64,000 nt of DNA, taken from contig DATCLS010000016.1 in NCBI GenBank assembly GCA_036563805.1, forward strand, positions 62,001-126,000. Reading direction: 5' to 3'. Below the pieces are notes generated by a model. It did not search any database and was not told where the DNA came from. It worked only from the letters and a program-made list of their open reading frames with translations. A program made the translations under genes and the position numbers. Below, one piece after another: positions 26,347-33,863 of this stretch (its first letter is position 1; the number at the start of each line of letters is the position of its first letter). This DNA is from DATCLS01 sp036563805. GTDB lineage: Bacteria > Actinomycetota > Acidimicrobiia > Acidimicrobiales > VFJN01.

Positions 26347-26634
26347 TTGAACCTCCTCTGATGATGGTCTCTGCGACCGGGGAGGGACTCGCCCGGAGCC
26401 CGGACCGCCGCCGGGCGGCGACGGACTCCTCCCTGTGATCGGTGGCCACACCCTCGGCGAGCAGCGCACGCCCCTGAGTGAGCCGGGGCGGACGATAACA
26501 GAATCGATCGCTGTCAACCCGATTTCGGGCGCGCGTCTGGCCCAAATGTCCTGTCCGGCCGGTCAATTCCACCAGTCTGAAACAGAATCGTCACGCGACC
26601 TGCACCCCCCGCTCGTTCGTGCCCGCCCGCGACA

Positions 26635-26682
26635 GGACGCCAGCAGGAGCAAACCTGCTGGACACGAGTGTGCCAGGCGTCC
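26635..26682. repeat. Nested inverted repeats in divergent transporter region
   Basis: CCAGCAGG (26640-26647) and CCTGCTGG (26654-26661) form an 8-bp perfect inverted repeat with a 6-nt spacer. An outer pair, GGACGCC (26635-26641) and GGCGTCC (26676-26682), brackets it, sharing two bases. It may be an operator or an RNA structure. Confidence 0.5.
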
Positions 26683-26780
26683 CGCGCCGGGGCGGGTTCA
26701 ACTGCACGAACGGCGTACCAAGCCCATGTCACCCCTGCGTCAGCGGAGCGTGGGCGATGGTTCACACGCTCTTCGTACGA

Positions 26781-26807
26781 CAGATCGCCACATGGTCGGG
26801 CGATCTG
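26781..26807. promoter_or_regulatory. Candidate operator, 9-bp inverted repeat
   Basis: CAGATCGCC (26781-26789) and GGCGATCTG (26799-26807) are perfect inverted arms around a 9-nt spacer. The core GGCGATC recurs at 26822-26831 as the palindrome GGCGATCGCC. The site lies about 100 bp before the permuted binding-protein gene. Confidence 0.5.
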
Positions 26808-26819
26808 ATGCAAGAATCG

Positions 26820-26833
26820 GCGGCGATCGCCGC
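26820..26833. promoter_or_regulatory. Candidate operator, 14-bp palindrome
   Basis: GCGGCGATCGCCGC is a perfect palindrome sharing the GGCGATC core with the inverted repeat at 26781-26807. Together they look like two binding sites for one regulator of the plus-strand operon. Confidence 0.45.
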
Positions 26834-26910
26834 TACCAGGTGACGGGATCGCGTCGTCCGGCCTCGTTACGGTGACGGCGACGGCAACGCCGCGAGAACG
26901 GGGGATACCG

Positions 26911-28605
26911 ATGAGAAGACCGCAACGGGCCTGGTTGGCCGCGGTGGTGGCCGCCAGCCTCGTAGCCGCCGCGTGCAGCGGCGACGACGACGACAGCGGC
27001 GGCGGCGGGGGCGGCGCCGGCGGGGACTTCGAGCCGCTGGCCTACGACGAGAGCGCGGCCTGCGGCACCGAGGAGTACACGGGCAACCTGGCCGCCATCG
27101 AGGCGGTCGACGAGCTGACCGTGCGCTTCACGCTGTGCGAGCCCGACGTCGCCTTCCCGTCCAAGGTGGCGTTCTCGGCGCTCGGCATCCATCCGTCCGA
27201 GCACCTCGACGAGACCGACGGCTCCCCGATCGACAACCCGATCGGCACCGGCCCCTACCGGCTCGAGGCCTGGGAGCAGGGCAACCAGATCGTCCTCACC
27301 CGCAACGAGGACTACTGGGGCGAGCCGGCGGCGGTCCCGACCCTGGTGTTCCGCTGGAGCCAGGAGCCGGCGCAGCGCCTCGTCGAGCTCGAGTCCGGCT
27401 CGGTCGACGGCATCGACAACGTCGGCAGCGAGGACTTCGAGGCGGTCGAGAGCAACTCCGACCTGCAGCTCATCGAGCGCGAGCCCCTGAACGTCTTCTA
27501 CCTGGGCTTCAACGTCGACGTCGAGGACCCGCCGCTCAACGACGAGACGCTCCGCCAGGCCGTGGGCTACGCCATCGACCGCGAGCGCATCGTCGAGAAC
27601 TTCTACCCCGAGGGCTCGCAGGTGGCCGACCAGTTCCTCCCGCCGGGCATCCCCGGCTACGAGGAGGGCGCCGAGTCCTACACCTACGACCCCGACCGGG
27701 CTCGCCAGCTGCTCGCCGAGGCCGGCTACGAGGACGGGGTCGACCTCGGCCCGCTCAGCTACCGGAACGAGTCGCGGCCGTACCTGCCCCAGCCTGCCCA
27801 GGTGGCGAGCGACATCCGCGACCAGCTGGCCCAGGTCGGCATCCGGGTCCAGCTCGACGAGCAGGAGTCGGGGGCGTTCATCGACAACTCCAACACCGGC
27901 AACCTCGGCCTCCACCTCCTGGGCTGGAACGCCGACTTCCCGGATCCCACCAACTTCTGGGACTTCCACTTCGGGCCGGGGGCGACGCCCCAGTTCGGCA
28001 CCGGCTTCGAGGACCTCCACGAGGTCCTGGCCGAGGCGGCGTCGACCACCGACGAGGAGACCCGCAACGAGCTGTACGCCCAGGCCAACGACCTGCTGAT
28101 GGAGCACGCCCAGGCGCTGCCGATCGCGTACGGCGGCTCGGCCGTGGCGTTCCGGGCCGACGTCGAGGGCGCCCACGCCAGCCCGCTGTCCAACGAGCGG
28201 TTCGCGTCCATGTCGGTCGAGCGCGACCAGATCGTGTTCATGCAGAGCGGCGAGCCCTCGGGTCTGTACTGCGCCGACGAGACCGACGGCGAGGCGCTGC
28301 GGGTCTGCGAGCAGATCAACGAGTCGCTGCTCGCCTACGAGGTTGGCGGCGTCGAGGTCGAGCCCGCGCTGGCCGCCGAGCTGCCCGAGCCCAACGAGGA
28401 CCTCACCGAGTGGACGTTCCGCCTCCGGGAAGGCGTCACGTTCCACGACGGCACGCCGCTCGACGCCAACGACGTCGTCGAGAGCTACCGGGTCCAGTGG
28501 GACGCGGCCGACCCGCGGCACACCGGCCGCGACGGCACGTTCACCTACTTCGAGGCCCTGATGGGCGGGTTCCTCAACCCGCCGGCGGAGCCCGTCGGCG
28601 GCTGA
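26911..28605 (+). CDS. Circularly permuted peptide-type ABC substrate-binding lipoprotein
   Basis: A 564-residue lipoprotein (lipobox VAAAC, Cys22) of the DppA/OppA superfamily with its segments in rotated order. The mature N terminus matches the middle of normal proteins: AAIEAVDELTVRFTL, then GTGPYRLEAW (Gly112), then LRQAVGYAIDRERI and TYDPDRARQLLAEAG. HASPLSNERFASMSVE (to about residue 437) matches the end of normal proteins. Residues from about 439 to 564 match the normal N-terminal segment: QINESLLAYE, WTFRLREGVTFHDGTPLDA (Trp501) and TFTYFEAL. Besides Cys22 it has Cys51, 76, 454 and 466, which may form disulfides. The ATG has GGGGGA upstream. It heads the plus-strand transporter operon. 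Confidence 0.93.
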   Translation: MRRPQRAWLAAVVAASLVAAACSGDDDDSGGGGGGAGGDFEPLAYDESAACGTEEYTGNLAAIEAVDELTVRFTLCEPDVAFPSKVAFSALGIHPSEHLDETDGSPIDNPIGTGPYRLEAWEQGNQIVLTRNEDYWGEPAAVPTLVFRWSQEPAQRLVELESGSVDGIDNVGSEDFEAVESNSDLQLIEREPLNVFYLGFNVDVEDPPLNDETLRQAVGYAIDRERIVENFYPEGSQVADQFLPPGIPGYEEGAESYTYDPDRARQLLAEAGYEDGVDLGPLSYRNESRPYLPQPAQVASDIRDQLAQVGIRVQLDEQESGAFIDNSNTGNLGLHLLGWNADFPDPTNFWDFHFGPGATPQFGTGFEDLHEVLAEAASTTDEETRNELYAQANDLLMEHAQALPIAYGGSAVAFRADVEGAHASPLSNERFASMSVERDQIVFMQSGEPSGLYCADETDGEALRVCEQINESLLAYEVGGVEVEPALAAELPEPNEDLTEWTFRLREGVTFHDGTPLDANDVVESYRVQWDAADPRHTGRDGTFTYFEALMGGFLNPPAEPVGG

Positions 28606-28617
28606 CCGTCGTTGACC

Positions 28618-28644
28618 GGGGGCCGGGAGGGCGGCCCGGCCCCC
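28618..28644 (+). terminator. Intercistronic hairpin between permuted binding-protein gene and dppB
   Basis: GGGGGCCGGG and CCCGGCCCCC form a 10-bp perfect stem with a 7-nt loop in the 55-bp gap. No T run follows. It parallels the hairpin in the opposite operon and may cause partial termination or stabilise the upstream message. Confidence 0.55.
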
Positions 28645-28660
28645 GACCGTCGATGTCCTG

Positions 28661-29722
28661 ATGCTGCGCTTCATCGTCCGCCGCCTGCTCAGCTCGATCC
28701 CGGTCCTGTTCGGGATCCTGGTGGTCACGTTCGTCATCGCCCGCGTCATCCCCGGCGATCCCTGCCAGGCCGCCCTCCAGGAGCGGGCCAACCCCACCGC
28801 CTGCGCCCAGTTCAACGAGCGCTACGGCTTCGACGACCCGATCCTCGTCCAGCTCGGCACGTACGTCGGCGACGTCTTCACCGGCGACCTCGGTGAGTCG
28901 GTGCGGCTCCGCCGGCCGGTCACCGACCTGCTCACCGAGCGGCTGCCGGTCACGCTCCAGCTGTCGGCCGCCGCCCTGCTGATCGCCGTGGTCGTCGGGG
29001 TGCCGCTCGGCGTGCTGGCCGGCTCCCGGCGCAACAGCAAGACCGACGTGGCCACGATCGTCGGCGCCAACGTCGGCGTGTCGATCCCGGTGTTCGTGCT
29101 GGGGCTGATCCTCCAGTACGTGTTCGCCCGCGAGCTCAACGACACGCCGCTCGGCCTGCCGGCCTCGGGCCAGCTCACCGCCGGGACCATCCCCGAGCCG
29201 TTCTACGAGGCCTGGGGCCTGCGCGAGAACACCGTGCTGGAGTTCCTCGCCAACATCGACCTGCTCAACGCCGTGCTGATCTGGCGCTGGGACATCTTCG
29301 TCGACGCCCTCCAGCACCTGATCCTGCCGGCGGTGGCGCTGGCCACGATCCCGATGGCGGTCATCGCCCGCATGACCCGGTCCAGCCTGCTCGACGTGCT
29401 CGGCCTCGACTACGTGCGGACGGCCCGGGCCAAGGGCCTGCGGGAGCGGGTCGTGATCGTGCGCCACGCCCTGCGCAACTCGCTGCTGCCCGTGGTCACG
29501 GTCATGGGCCTGTCGCTGGGCACGCTGATCGGCGGCGCCATCCTCACCGAGACCATCTTCAACCTCACCGGCGTCGGCAAGACGCTGTTCGACGCCATCA
29601 CCGGCCGCGACTACTTCGTGGTCCAGGGCTTCACGCTGGCGGTCGCGGTCGCCTTCGTCCTCATCAACCTCGTGACCGACATCGTGTACGCCTACCTCGA
29701 CCCGGAGGTCCGGGTGGGATGA
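28661..29722 (+). CDS. Peptide ABC transporter permease (DppB/OppB)
   Basis: A 353-residue permease beginning MLRFIVRRLLSSIPVLFG. VIPGDPCQAAL follows the first membrane segment. The EAA motif reads RTARAKGLRERVVIVRHALRN. Compared with the minus-strand DppB it has an extra extracytoplasmic insertion of about 50 residues (near PASGQLTAGTIPEPFYEAWG), which may contact the permuted binding protein. Its stop overlaps the DppC start (ATGA). Confidence 0.95.
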   Translation: MLRFIVRRLLSSIPVLFGILVVTFVIARVIPGDPCQAALQERANPTACAQFNERYGFDDPILVQLGTYVGDVFTGDLGESVRLRRPVTDLLTERLPVTLQLSAAALLIAVVVGVPLGVLAGSRRNSKTDVATIVGANVGVSIPVFVLGLILQYVFARELNDTPLGLPASGQLTAGTIPEPFYEAWGLRENTVLEFLANIDLLNAVLIWRWDIFVDALQHLILPAVALATIPMAVIARMTRSSLLDVLGLDYVRTARAKGLRERVVIVRHALRNSLLPVVTVMGLSLGTLIGGAILTETIFNLTGVGKTLFDAITGRDYFVVQGFTLAVAVAFVLINLVTDIVYAYLDPEVRVG

Positions 29723-30741
29723 CGTTCGAGGAGATCCCGCTCTCCGAGATCCAGGCCGCCGAGGCCCCGGCGACCGAGCGCGAGCACCGCGAGCGGGGCC
29801 TGTGGCGCGACGCCTTCCGCGACCTGCGGCGCAAGCGCTCGGCGGCGGTGGGCCTGGCCATCCTGGCCGTGCTGGTGCTGCTGGCGGTGTTCGCCCCGAT
29901 CATCGCCCCGTACGGGGAGCGCGAGGTGCTCATCGAGTCGGAGGGCCTGCGGCCTCGGGCCGAGCCCTGCATCCACGTGAACGTCGACTGGATCCCGAAC
30001 GTGCCGGTGCTCGAGCAGCTCGAGAACTTCCTGCACGCTAACGGGTTCTCGTGCCCGAGCTCGGAGCCCCAGCACCTCATGGGCCTCGACGGCAACGGGC
30101 GCGACGTGTTCAGCCGCATCCTCTACGGCGCCCGCATCTCGCTCCTGGCCGGCGCCGTGGCCGTCTCGTTCGCCGTGGTGGTCGGCACCGCGCTCGGCCT
30201 GGCCGCCGGTTACGTGGGCGGGCGGTTCGACAACGTGGTCATGCGGGCGATGGACGTGTTCCTCGCCTTCCCGGCCCTGCTGCTGGCCATCGCCATCGTC
30301 ACCGCCCGCGGCCCCGGCCTGTTCAACGCCATCATCGCCGTGTCGATCGTGACCATCCCGGTGTACGCCCGGGTGGTGCGGTCCCGGGTGCTGTCGGTCC
30401 GCGAGCAGGACTTCGTGGCCGCCGACCGGGCGCTCGGCGTGTCGAACGCCCGCATCGTGCTCCACCGGGTGCTGCCCAACTCGCTCACCCCCCTCGTCGT
30501 CCAGGCGACGCTGGGGATCGCCACCGCCGTGCTCGAGCTGGCGGCGCTGTCGTTCGTCGGCCTCGGCGGCGACCCCGACCAGGCCGAGTGGGGCCGGATG
30601 CTGGCGCTGGAGCGCAACCAGCTGTTCACGTCCCCCCACCTGGTCTTCTACCCGGGCGTGATGATCATGCTGAACGTCCTGGCCTTCAACCTGATCGGCG
30701 ACGGGCTGCGCGACGCCCTCGACCCGAGGCTCAACCGATGA
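29719..30741 (+). CDS. Peptide ABC transporter permease (DppC/OppC)
   Basis: A 340-residue permease. The N-terminal cytoplasmic region ends RDLRRKRSAAVGL before the first membrane segment. The region just after that segment carries an insertion of about 40 residues with two cysteines (EPCIHVNVDWIP, GFSCPSSEP) that should lie outside the membrane. HLMGLDGNGRDVFSRILYGAR and the EAA motif AADRALGVSNARIVLHRVLPN identify the subunit. ATGA overlaps link it to both neighbours. Confidence 0.95.
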   Translation: MTFEEIPLSEIQAAEAPATEREHRERGLWRDAFRDLRRKRSAAVGLAILAVLVLLAVFAPIIAPYGEREVLIESEGLRPRAEPCIHVNVDWIPNVPVLEQLENFLHANGFSCPSSEPQHLMGLDGNGRDVFSRILYGARISLLAGAVAVSFAVVVGTALGLAAGYVGGRFDNVVMRAMDVFLAFPALLLAIAIVTARGPGLFNAIIAVSIVTIPVYARVVRSRVLSVREQDFVAADRALGVSNARIVLHRVLPNSLTPLVVQATLGIATAVLELAALSFVGLGGDPDQAEWGRMLALERNQLFTSPHLVFYPGVMIMLNVLAFNLIGDGLRDALDPRLNR

Positions 30742-31763
30742 CCGACCCCCTGCTCGACATCCGCGGCCTGCGCACCTGGTTCTTCACCGCCGACGGCGTC
30801 GTGAAGGCGGTCGACGGCGTCGACCTGTCCGTCGGCCCCGGCGAGGTGCTGGGCCTGGTCGGCGAGTCGGGCTCGGGCAAGAGCGTGACCGCCCTGTCGG
30901 TCCTACGGCTGGTCGACGCCCCGGGTCGGATCGTGGACGGCACGATCACGTTCGACGGCGAGGATCTCACCGCCGCCTCCGACGACGCCATGCGCGAGCT
31001 GCGGGGCAGCCGCATCGGCATGGTCTTCCAGCAGCCCCGGTCGTCGCTGAACCCGGCCTACCGCATCGGCTTCCAGATCGCCGAGGTGTACGAGGCGCAC
31101 GGCGGCCTCACGCGGTCGGAGGGCTGGGAGCGGGCCGTCGAGATGCTCACCAAGGTGGGGATCGGCGACGCCCGCAACCGGGCGCGGGCCTACCCCCACC
31201 AGATCTCCGGCGGGCAGGCCCAGCGGGTGATGATCGCCATGGCGCTGGCCGCCAACCCCCGGCTGCTGATCGCCGACGAGCCGACCACCGCCCTCGACGT
31301 CACCATCCAGGCCCAGATCCTCGACCTCATGCGCGACCTCCAGGCCGACATGGGGATGAGCCTGATCCTCATCACCCACGACCTCGGGATCGTGGCCGAG
31401 ATGTGCGACCGGGTGGCGGTCATGTACGCCGGCCAGGTCGTCGAGGAGACCGACCGCCGCACGCTGTTCCGCGACGCCCGGCACCCCTACACGCTGGGGC
31501 TGATCCGCTCGCTGCCGGTGATCGGCCAGCGGACCGAGCGGCTGGAGGTCATCCCCGGGCGGGTCCCCAGCCTCATCGACCTGCCGCCCGGCTGCCGGTT
31601 CGCCCCCCGGTGCGCGGCGCGCGAGGAGCACGGGCTGACCCGGTGCACCGAGGAGCTGCCGGCGCTCGTCGAGGTGGCGCCCGGCCACAAGGTCCGCTGC
31701 TTCCTCCACAGCGACGCGGTGGAGCCGGAGACCGAGGTCCCGGTCACGGTGGGGCGGCGATGA
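30738..31763 (+). CDS. Peptide ABC transporter ATP-binding protein (DppD/OppD)
   Basis: A 341-residue ATPase of normal length. Walker A is GESGSGKSV, the Q loop is in VFQQPRSSLNP, and Walker B is LLIADEPTTALD. The signature reads ISGGQAQRV, a small change from the usual SGGxRQR form. The switch is LITHDLGIV. C-terminal cysteines are in GCRFAPRCAAR and RCTEEL. Unlike the minus-strand DppD it has no long acidic tail. Confidence 0.95.
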   Translation: MTDPLLDIRGLRTWFFTADGVVKAVDGVDLSVGPGEVLGLVGESGSGKSVTALSVLRLVDAPGRIVDGTITFDGEDLTAASDDAMRELRGSRIGMVFQQPRSSLNPAYRIGFQIAEVYEAHGGLTRSEGWERAVEMLTKVGIGDARNRARAYPHQISGGQAQRVMIAMALAANPRLLIADEPTTALDVTIQAQILDLMRDLQADMGMSLILITHDLGIVAEMCDRVAVMYAGQVVEETDRRTLFRDARHPYTLGLIRSLPVIGQRTERLEVIPGRVPSLIDLPPGCRFAPRCAAREEHGLTRCTEELPALVEVAPGHKVRCFLHSDAVEPETEVPVTVGRR

Positions 31764-32971
31764 GCGAGCCCCGGGACGCCGTGAGCGAGTCGACCGAGTC
31801 CCAGCCCGCCGACGCCGGGTCAACCGACGCCGGGCCGGCCGCCTCCGAGCGGCCTGCGGCCGAGCCGGCCGGGGCCGAGCGCACCGACGCCGAGCGGACC
31901 GCCGGGCCGGCCGCCGCTGCGGCCGGCGACCTGGCGCCGGAGGCCGATGCCGCCCCGCTGGTCTCGGTCCGTGGCCTGGTCAAGACGTTCGATGTCCGGG
32001 CCGGGGCGTTCGCCAAGGCCACGGCCTCGGTCCGGGCCGTGGACGGCGTCGACCTCGACATCCGGGCCGGCGAGGTGCTCGGCCTCGTCGGCGAGTCCGG
32101 CTCCGGCAAGTCCACCCTCGGTCGCACGCTGCTCGGCCTGCTGCCCGCCGACGGCGGCACCGTCACGTTCGACGGCGTGGACGTCCACGCCGCCCGGGGC
32201 CGGCAGCTCAAGGCGCTGCGGCGCCAGATGCAGATCGTGTTCCAGGACCCCTACTCGTCGCTCGATCCCCGCACCACCGTCGGCGACTCGATCGCCGAGG
32301 GGCTGCGGGCCCACGGCGTGCGGCCGGCCGAGCGCCGCTCCCGGGTGGAGGAGATGCTCGAGCTGGTGGGGCTGGAGCCCTACCACGCCCGCCGCTACCC
32401 CCATCAGTTCTCCGGCGGCCAGCGCCAGCGCATCGGCATCGCCCGGGCCCTGGCCGTTCGGCCGCGGTTCCTGGTGGCGGACGAGCCCGTGTCGGCGCTG
32501 GACGTGTCGATCCAGTCGCAGGTCCTCAACCTGCTGCGCGACCTCCAGGCCCGCTTCGACCTCACGCTGCTGCTGGTGGCCCACGACCTGGCGGTGGTCG
32601 AGCACCTGTGCGACCGGGTGGCCGTCATGTACCTGGGGCGGATCGTCGAGATCGGCACCCGCGACCAGGTGTTCGACGACCCCCAGCACCCCTACACGCA
32701 GGCGCTGCTGTCGGCCGTGCCGGTGGCCGACCCCGACCGGCCCCGTCGCCGCACCCGGCTCGAGGGCGACCCGCCCAGCCCGCTCGACCCACCGGCCGGC
32801 TGCCCGTTCCACACCCGGTGCCCGATCGCGGTCAGCGGGGTGTGCGACGTGGAGGTACCCCAGCTGCTCGGCCCGGACCACGACCCGAGCCACCTGGCCG
32901 CCTGCCACCTCCGCACCGGCGCCCACACCGACCTGGCCCCGGACGAGCCCGAGCCGGCGCCGTCGGACTGA
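31760..32971 (+). CDS. Peptide ABC transporter ATP-binding protein (DppF/OppF)
   Basis: A 403-residue ATPase with an N-terminal extension of about 65 residues rich in Ala, Glu, Thr and Pro, probably disordered. The core has Walker A GESGSGKST, the Q loop in VFQDPYSSLDP, signature FSGGQRQRI, Walker B FLVADEPVSALD and switch LVAHDLAVV. Cysteines GCPFHTRC and GVCDVE lie in the C-terminal domain. The ATG overlaps the DppD stop (ATGA). It is the final gene of the plus-strand operon and converges on tpiA; two hairpins separate them. Confidence 0.94.
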   Translation: MSEPRDAVSESTESQPADAGSTDAGPAASERPAAEPAGAERTDAERTAGPAAAAAGDLAPEADAAPLVSVRGLVKTFDVRAGAFAKATASVRAVDGVDLDIRAGEVLGLVGESGSGKSTLGRTLLGLLPADGGTVTFDGVDVHAARGRQLKALRRQMQIVFQDPYSSLDPRTTVGDSIAEGLRAHGVRPAERRSRVEEMLELVGLEPYHARRYPHQFSGGQRQRIGIARALAVRPRFLVADEPVSALDVSIQSQVLNLLRDLQARFDLTLLLVAHDLAVVEHLCDRVAVMYLGRIVEIGTRDQVFDDPQHPYTQALLSAVPVADPDRPRRRTRLEGDPPSPLDPPAGCPFHTRCPIAVSGVCDVEVPQLLGPDHDPSHLAACHLRTGAHTDLAPDEPEPAPSD

Positions 32972-32977
32972 CCGACC

Positions 32978-33011
32978 GGGCGGCCGCGGCCAGGACCGGC
33001 CGCGGCCGCCC
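32978..33011. terminator. Bidirectional terminator hairpin between dppF and tpiA
   Basis: Perfect 14-bp arms GGGCGGCCGCGGCC and GGCCGCGGCCGCCC flank a 6-nt loop (AGGACC), starting 7 bp after the dppF stop. There is no T run, as is common for actinobacterial terminators. Confidence 0.75.
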
Positions 33012-33026
33012 GTCAAGACCGCGTCA

Positions 33027-33060
33027 CGGGCGCGGGCCGCACGGATGCGGGCCGCGCCCG
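33027..33060. terminator. Second hairpin in the convergent dppF-tpiA gap
   Basis: CGGGCGCGG (33027-33035) pairs with CCGCGCCCG (33052-33060), with an inner CCGC/GCGG stem. It lies 5 bp from the tpiA stop and probably ends the tpiA transcript on the minus strand. Confidence 0.65.
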
Positions 33061-33064
33061 CCCG

Positions 33065-33850
33065 TCAGAGGCGGTCGCGGTAGCGGATGATGCTGGTGAA
33101 CGACTCGGCCTCGAGGCTGGCGCCGCCCACCAGCGCGCCGTCGATGTCAGGCTGGACCATGAGGTCGGCCGTGTTCTCGGGCTTGACCGAGCCGCCGTAC
33201 TGGATGCGCACGGCCGCCGCCGCGTCGCTACCGAAGCTGTCGGCCACCACCGCCCGGATCCGGGCGCAGACGGCCTGGGCATCGTCGGGCGTGGCCGTCC
33301 GGCCCGTGCCGATCGCCCAGATCGGCTCGTAGGCGATGACGGAGCCGGCCACCTGCTCGGGGCTCAGCCCGGTGAACCCGGCCTGGACCTGGCCGGTCAC
33401 CTTGTCCTCGGTGGCGCCGGACTCGCGCTCCTCCAACGTCTCGCCGACGCACAGGATCGGCGTCATCCCCCACTGGAGGATGGCCTTGACCTTGCGGTTG
33501 ACCACCTCGTCGGTCTCGCCGAACAGCTCGCGGCGCTCGGAGTGGCCGGCGATCACGTAGGCGACGTCGAGCTTGGCCAGCATGGCCGGCGACACCTCGC
33601 CCGTGAACGCCCCCTTCTCCTCCCAGTGGCAGTTCTGTGCGCCGATCAGCAGCGGGACCGGGTCCTTCTCGCCCAGGAAGTAAGTCTGGACCGTGCGGAT
33701 GTCGGTGAACGGCGGGTGGATGGAGACGTCGGTGGCCGCGTAGTCCTCGGCCGTGAGCTCGTACACCAGCTTCTGGACCAGCGACGTGGCCTCGAAGTGG
33801 TTGAGGTTCATCTTCCAGTTGCCGCTGATCAGCGGCTTGCGGTCGCTCAT
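33065..33850 (-). CDS. tpiA: Triosephosphate isomerase
   Basis: A 261-residue TIM-barrel enzyme interconverting dihydroxyacetone phosphate and glyceraldehyde 3-phosphate. Active-site lysine is in SGNWKMN (Lys13), the histidine is in IAGHSERRELFGE and the catalytic glutamate is in AYEPIWAIGTG. The phosphate-binding QYGGSV and DGALVGGAS motifs are intact. The ATG at 33850 has GAGGGAGAG upstream. It follows pgk by 13 bp in the gap-pgk-tpiA operon. Confidence 0.98.
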   Translation of the reverse strand: MSDRKPLISGNWKMNLNHFEATSLVQKLVYELTAEDYAATDVSIHPPFTDIRTVQTYFLGEKDPVPLLIGAQNCHWEEKGAFTGEVSPAMLAKLDVAYVIAGHSERRELFGETDEVVNRKVKAILQWGMTPILCVGETLEERESGATEDKVTGQVQAGFTGLSPEQVAGSVIAYEPIWAIGTGRTATPDDAQAVCARIRAVVADSFGSDAAAAVRIQYGGSVKPENTADLMVQPDIDGALVGGASLEAESFTSIIRYRDRL

Positions 33851-33863
33851 CGCTCGCTCTCCC

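Larger units (their letters stand above)
26347..26910. promoter_or_regulatory. Divergent regulatory region between two peptide-transporter operons
   Basis: A 564-bp gene-free region from which both transporter operons are transcribed outward. It holds several inverted repeats, listed separately. Parts near 26490-26610 have lower GC content than the surrounding genes. A TTGACA exists on the minus strand (26517-26512) but no -10 box lies at the right distance. Promoters are therefore not placed. Confidence 0.6.

Noticed and set aside
26489..26517. TTGACA with TGTTAT as a minus-strand promoter for the binding-protein gene
   Set aside because: The spacing between the two boxes is 11 bp, too short for a sigma-70 type promoter.
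26514..26813. 99-codon minus-strand open frame between the transporter operons
   Set aside because: It lies over the inverted repeats and promoter region, lacks a ribosome site and matches nothing recognisable.
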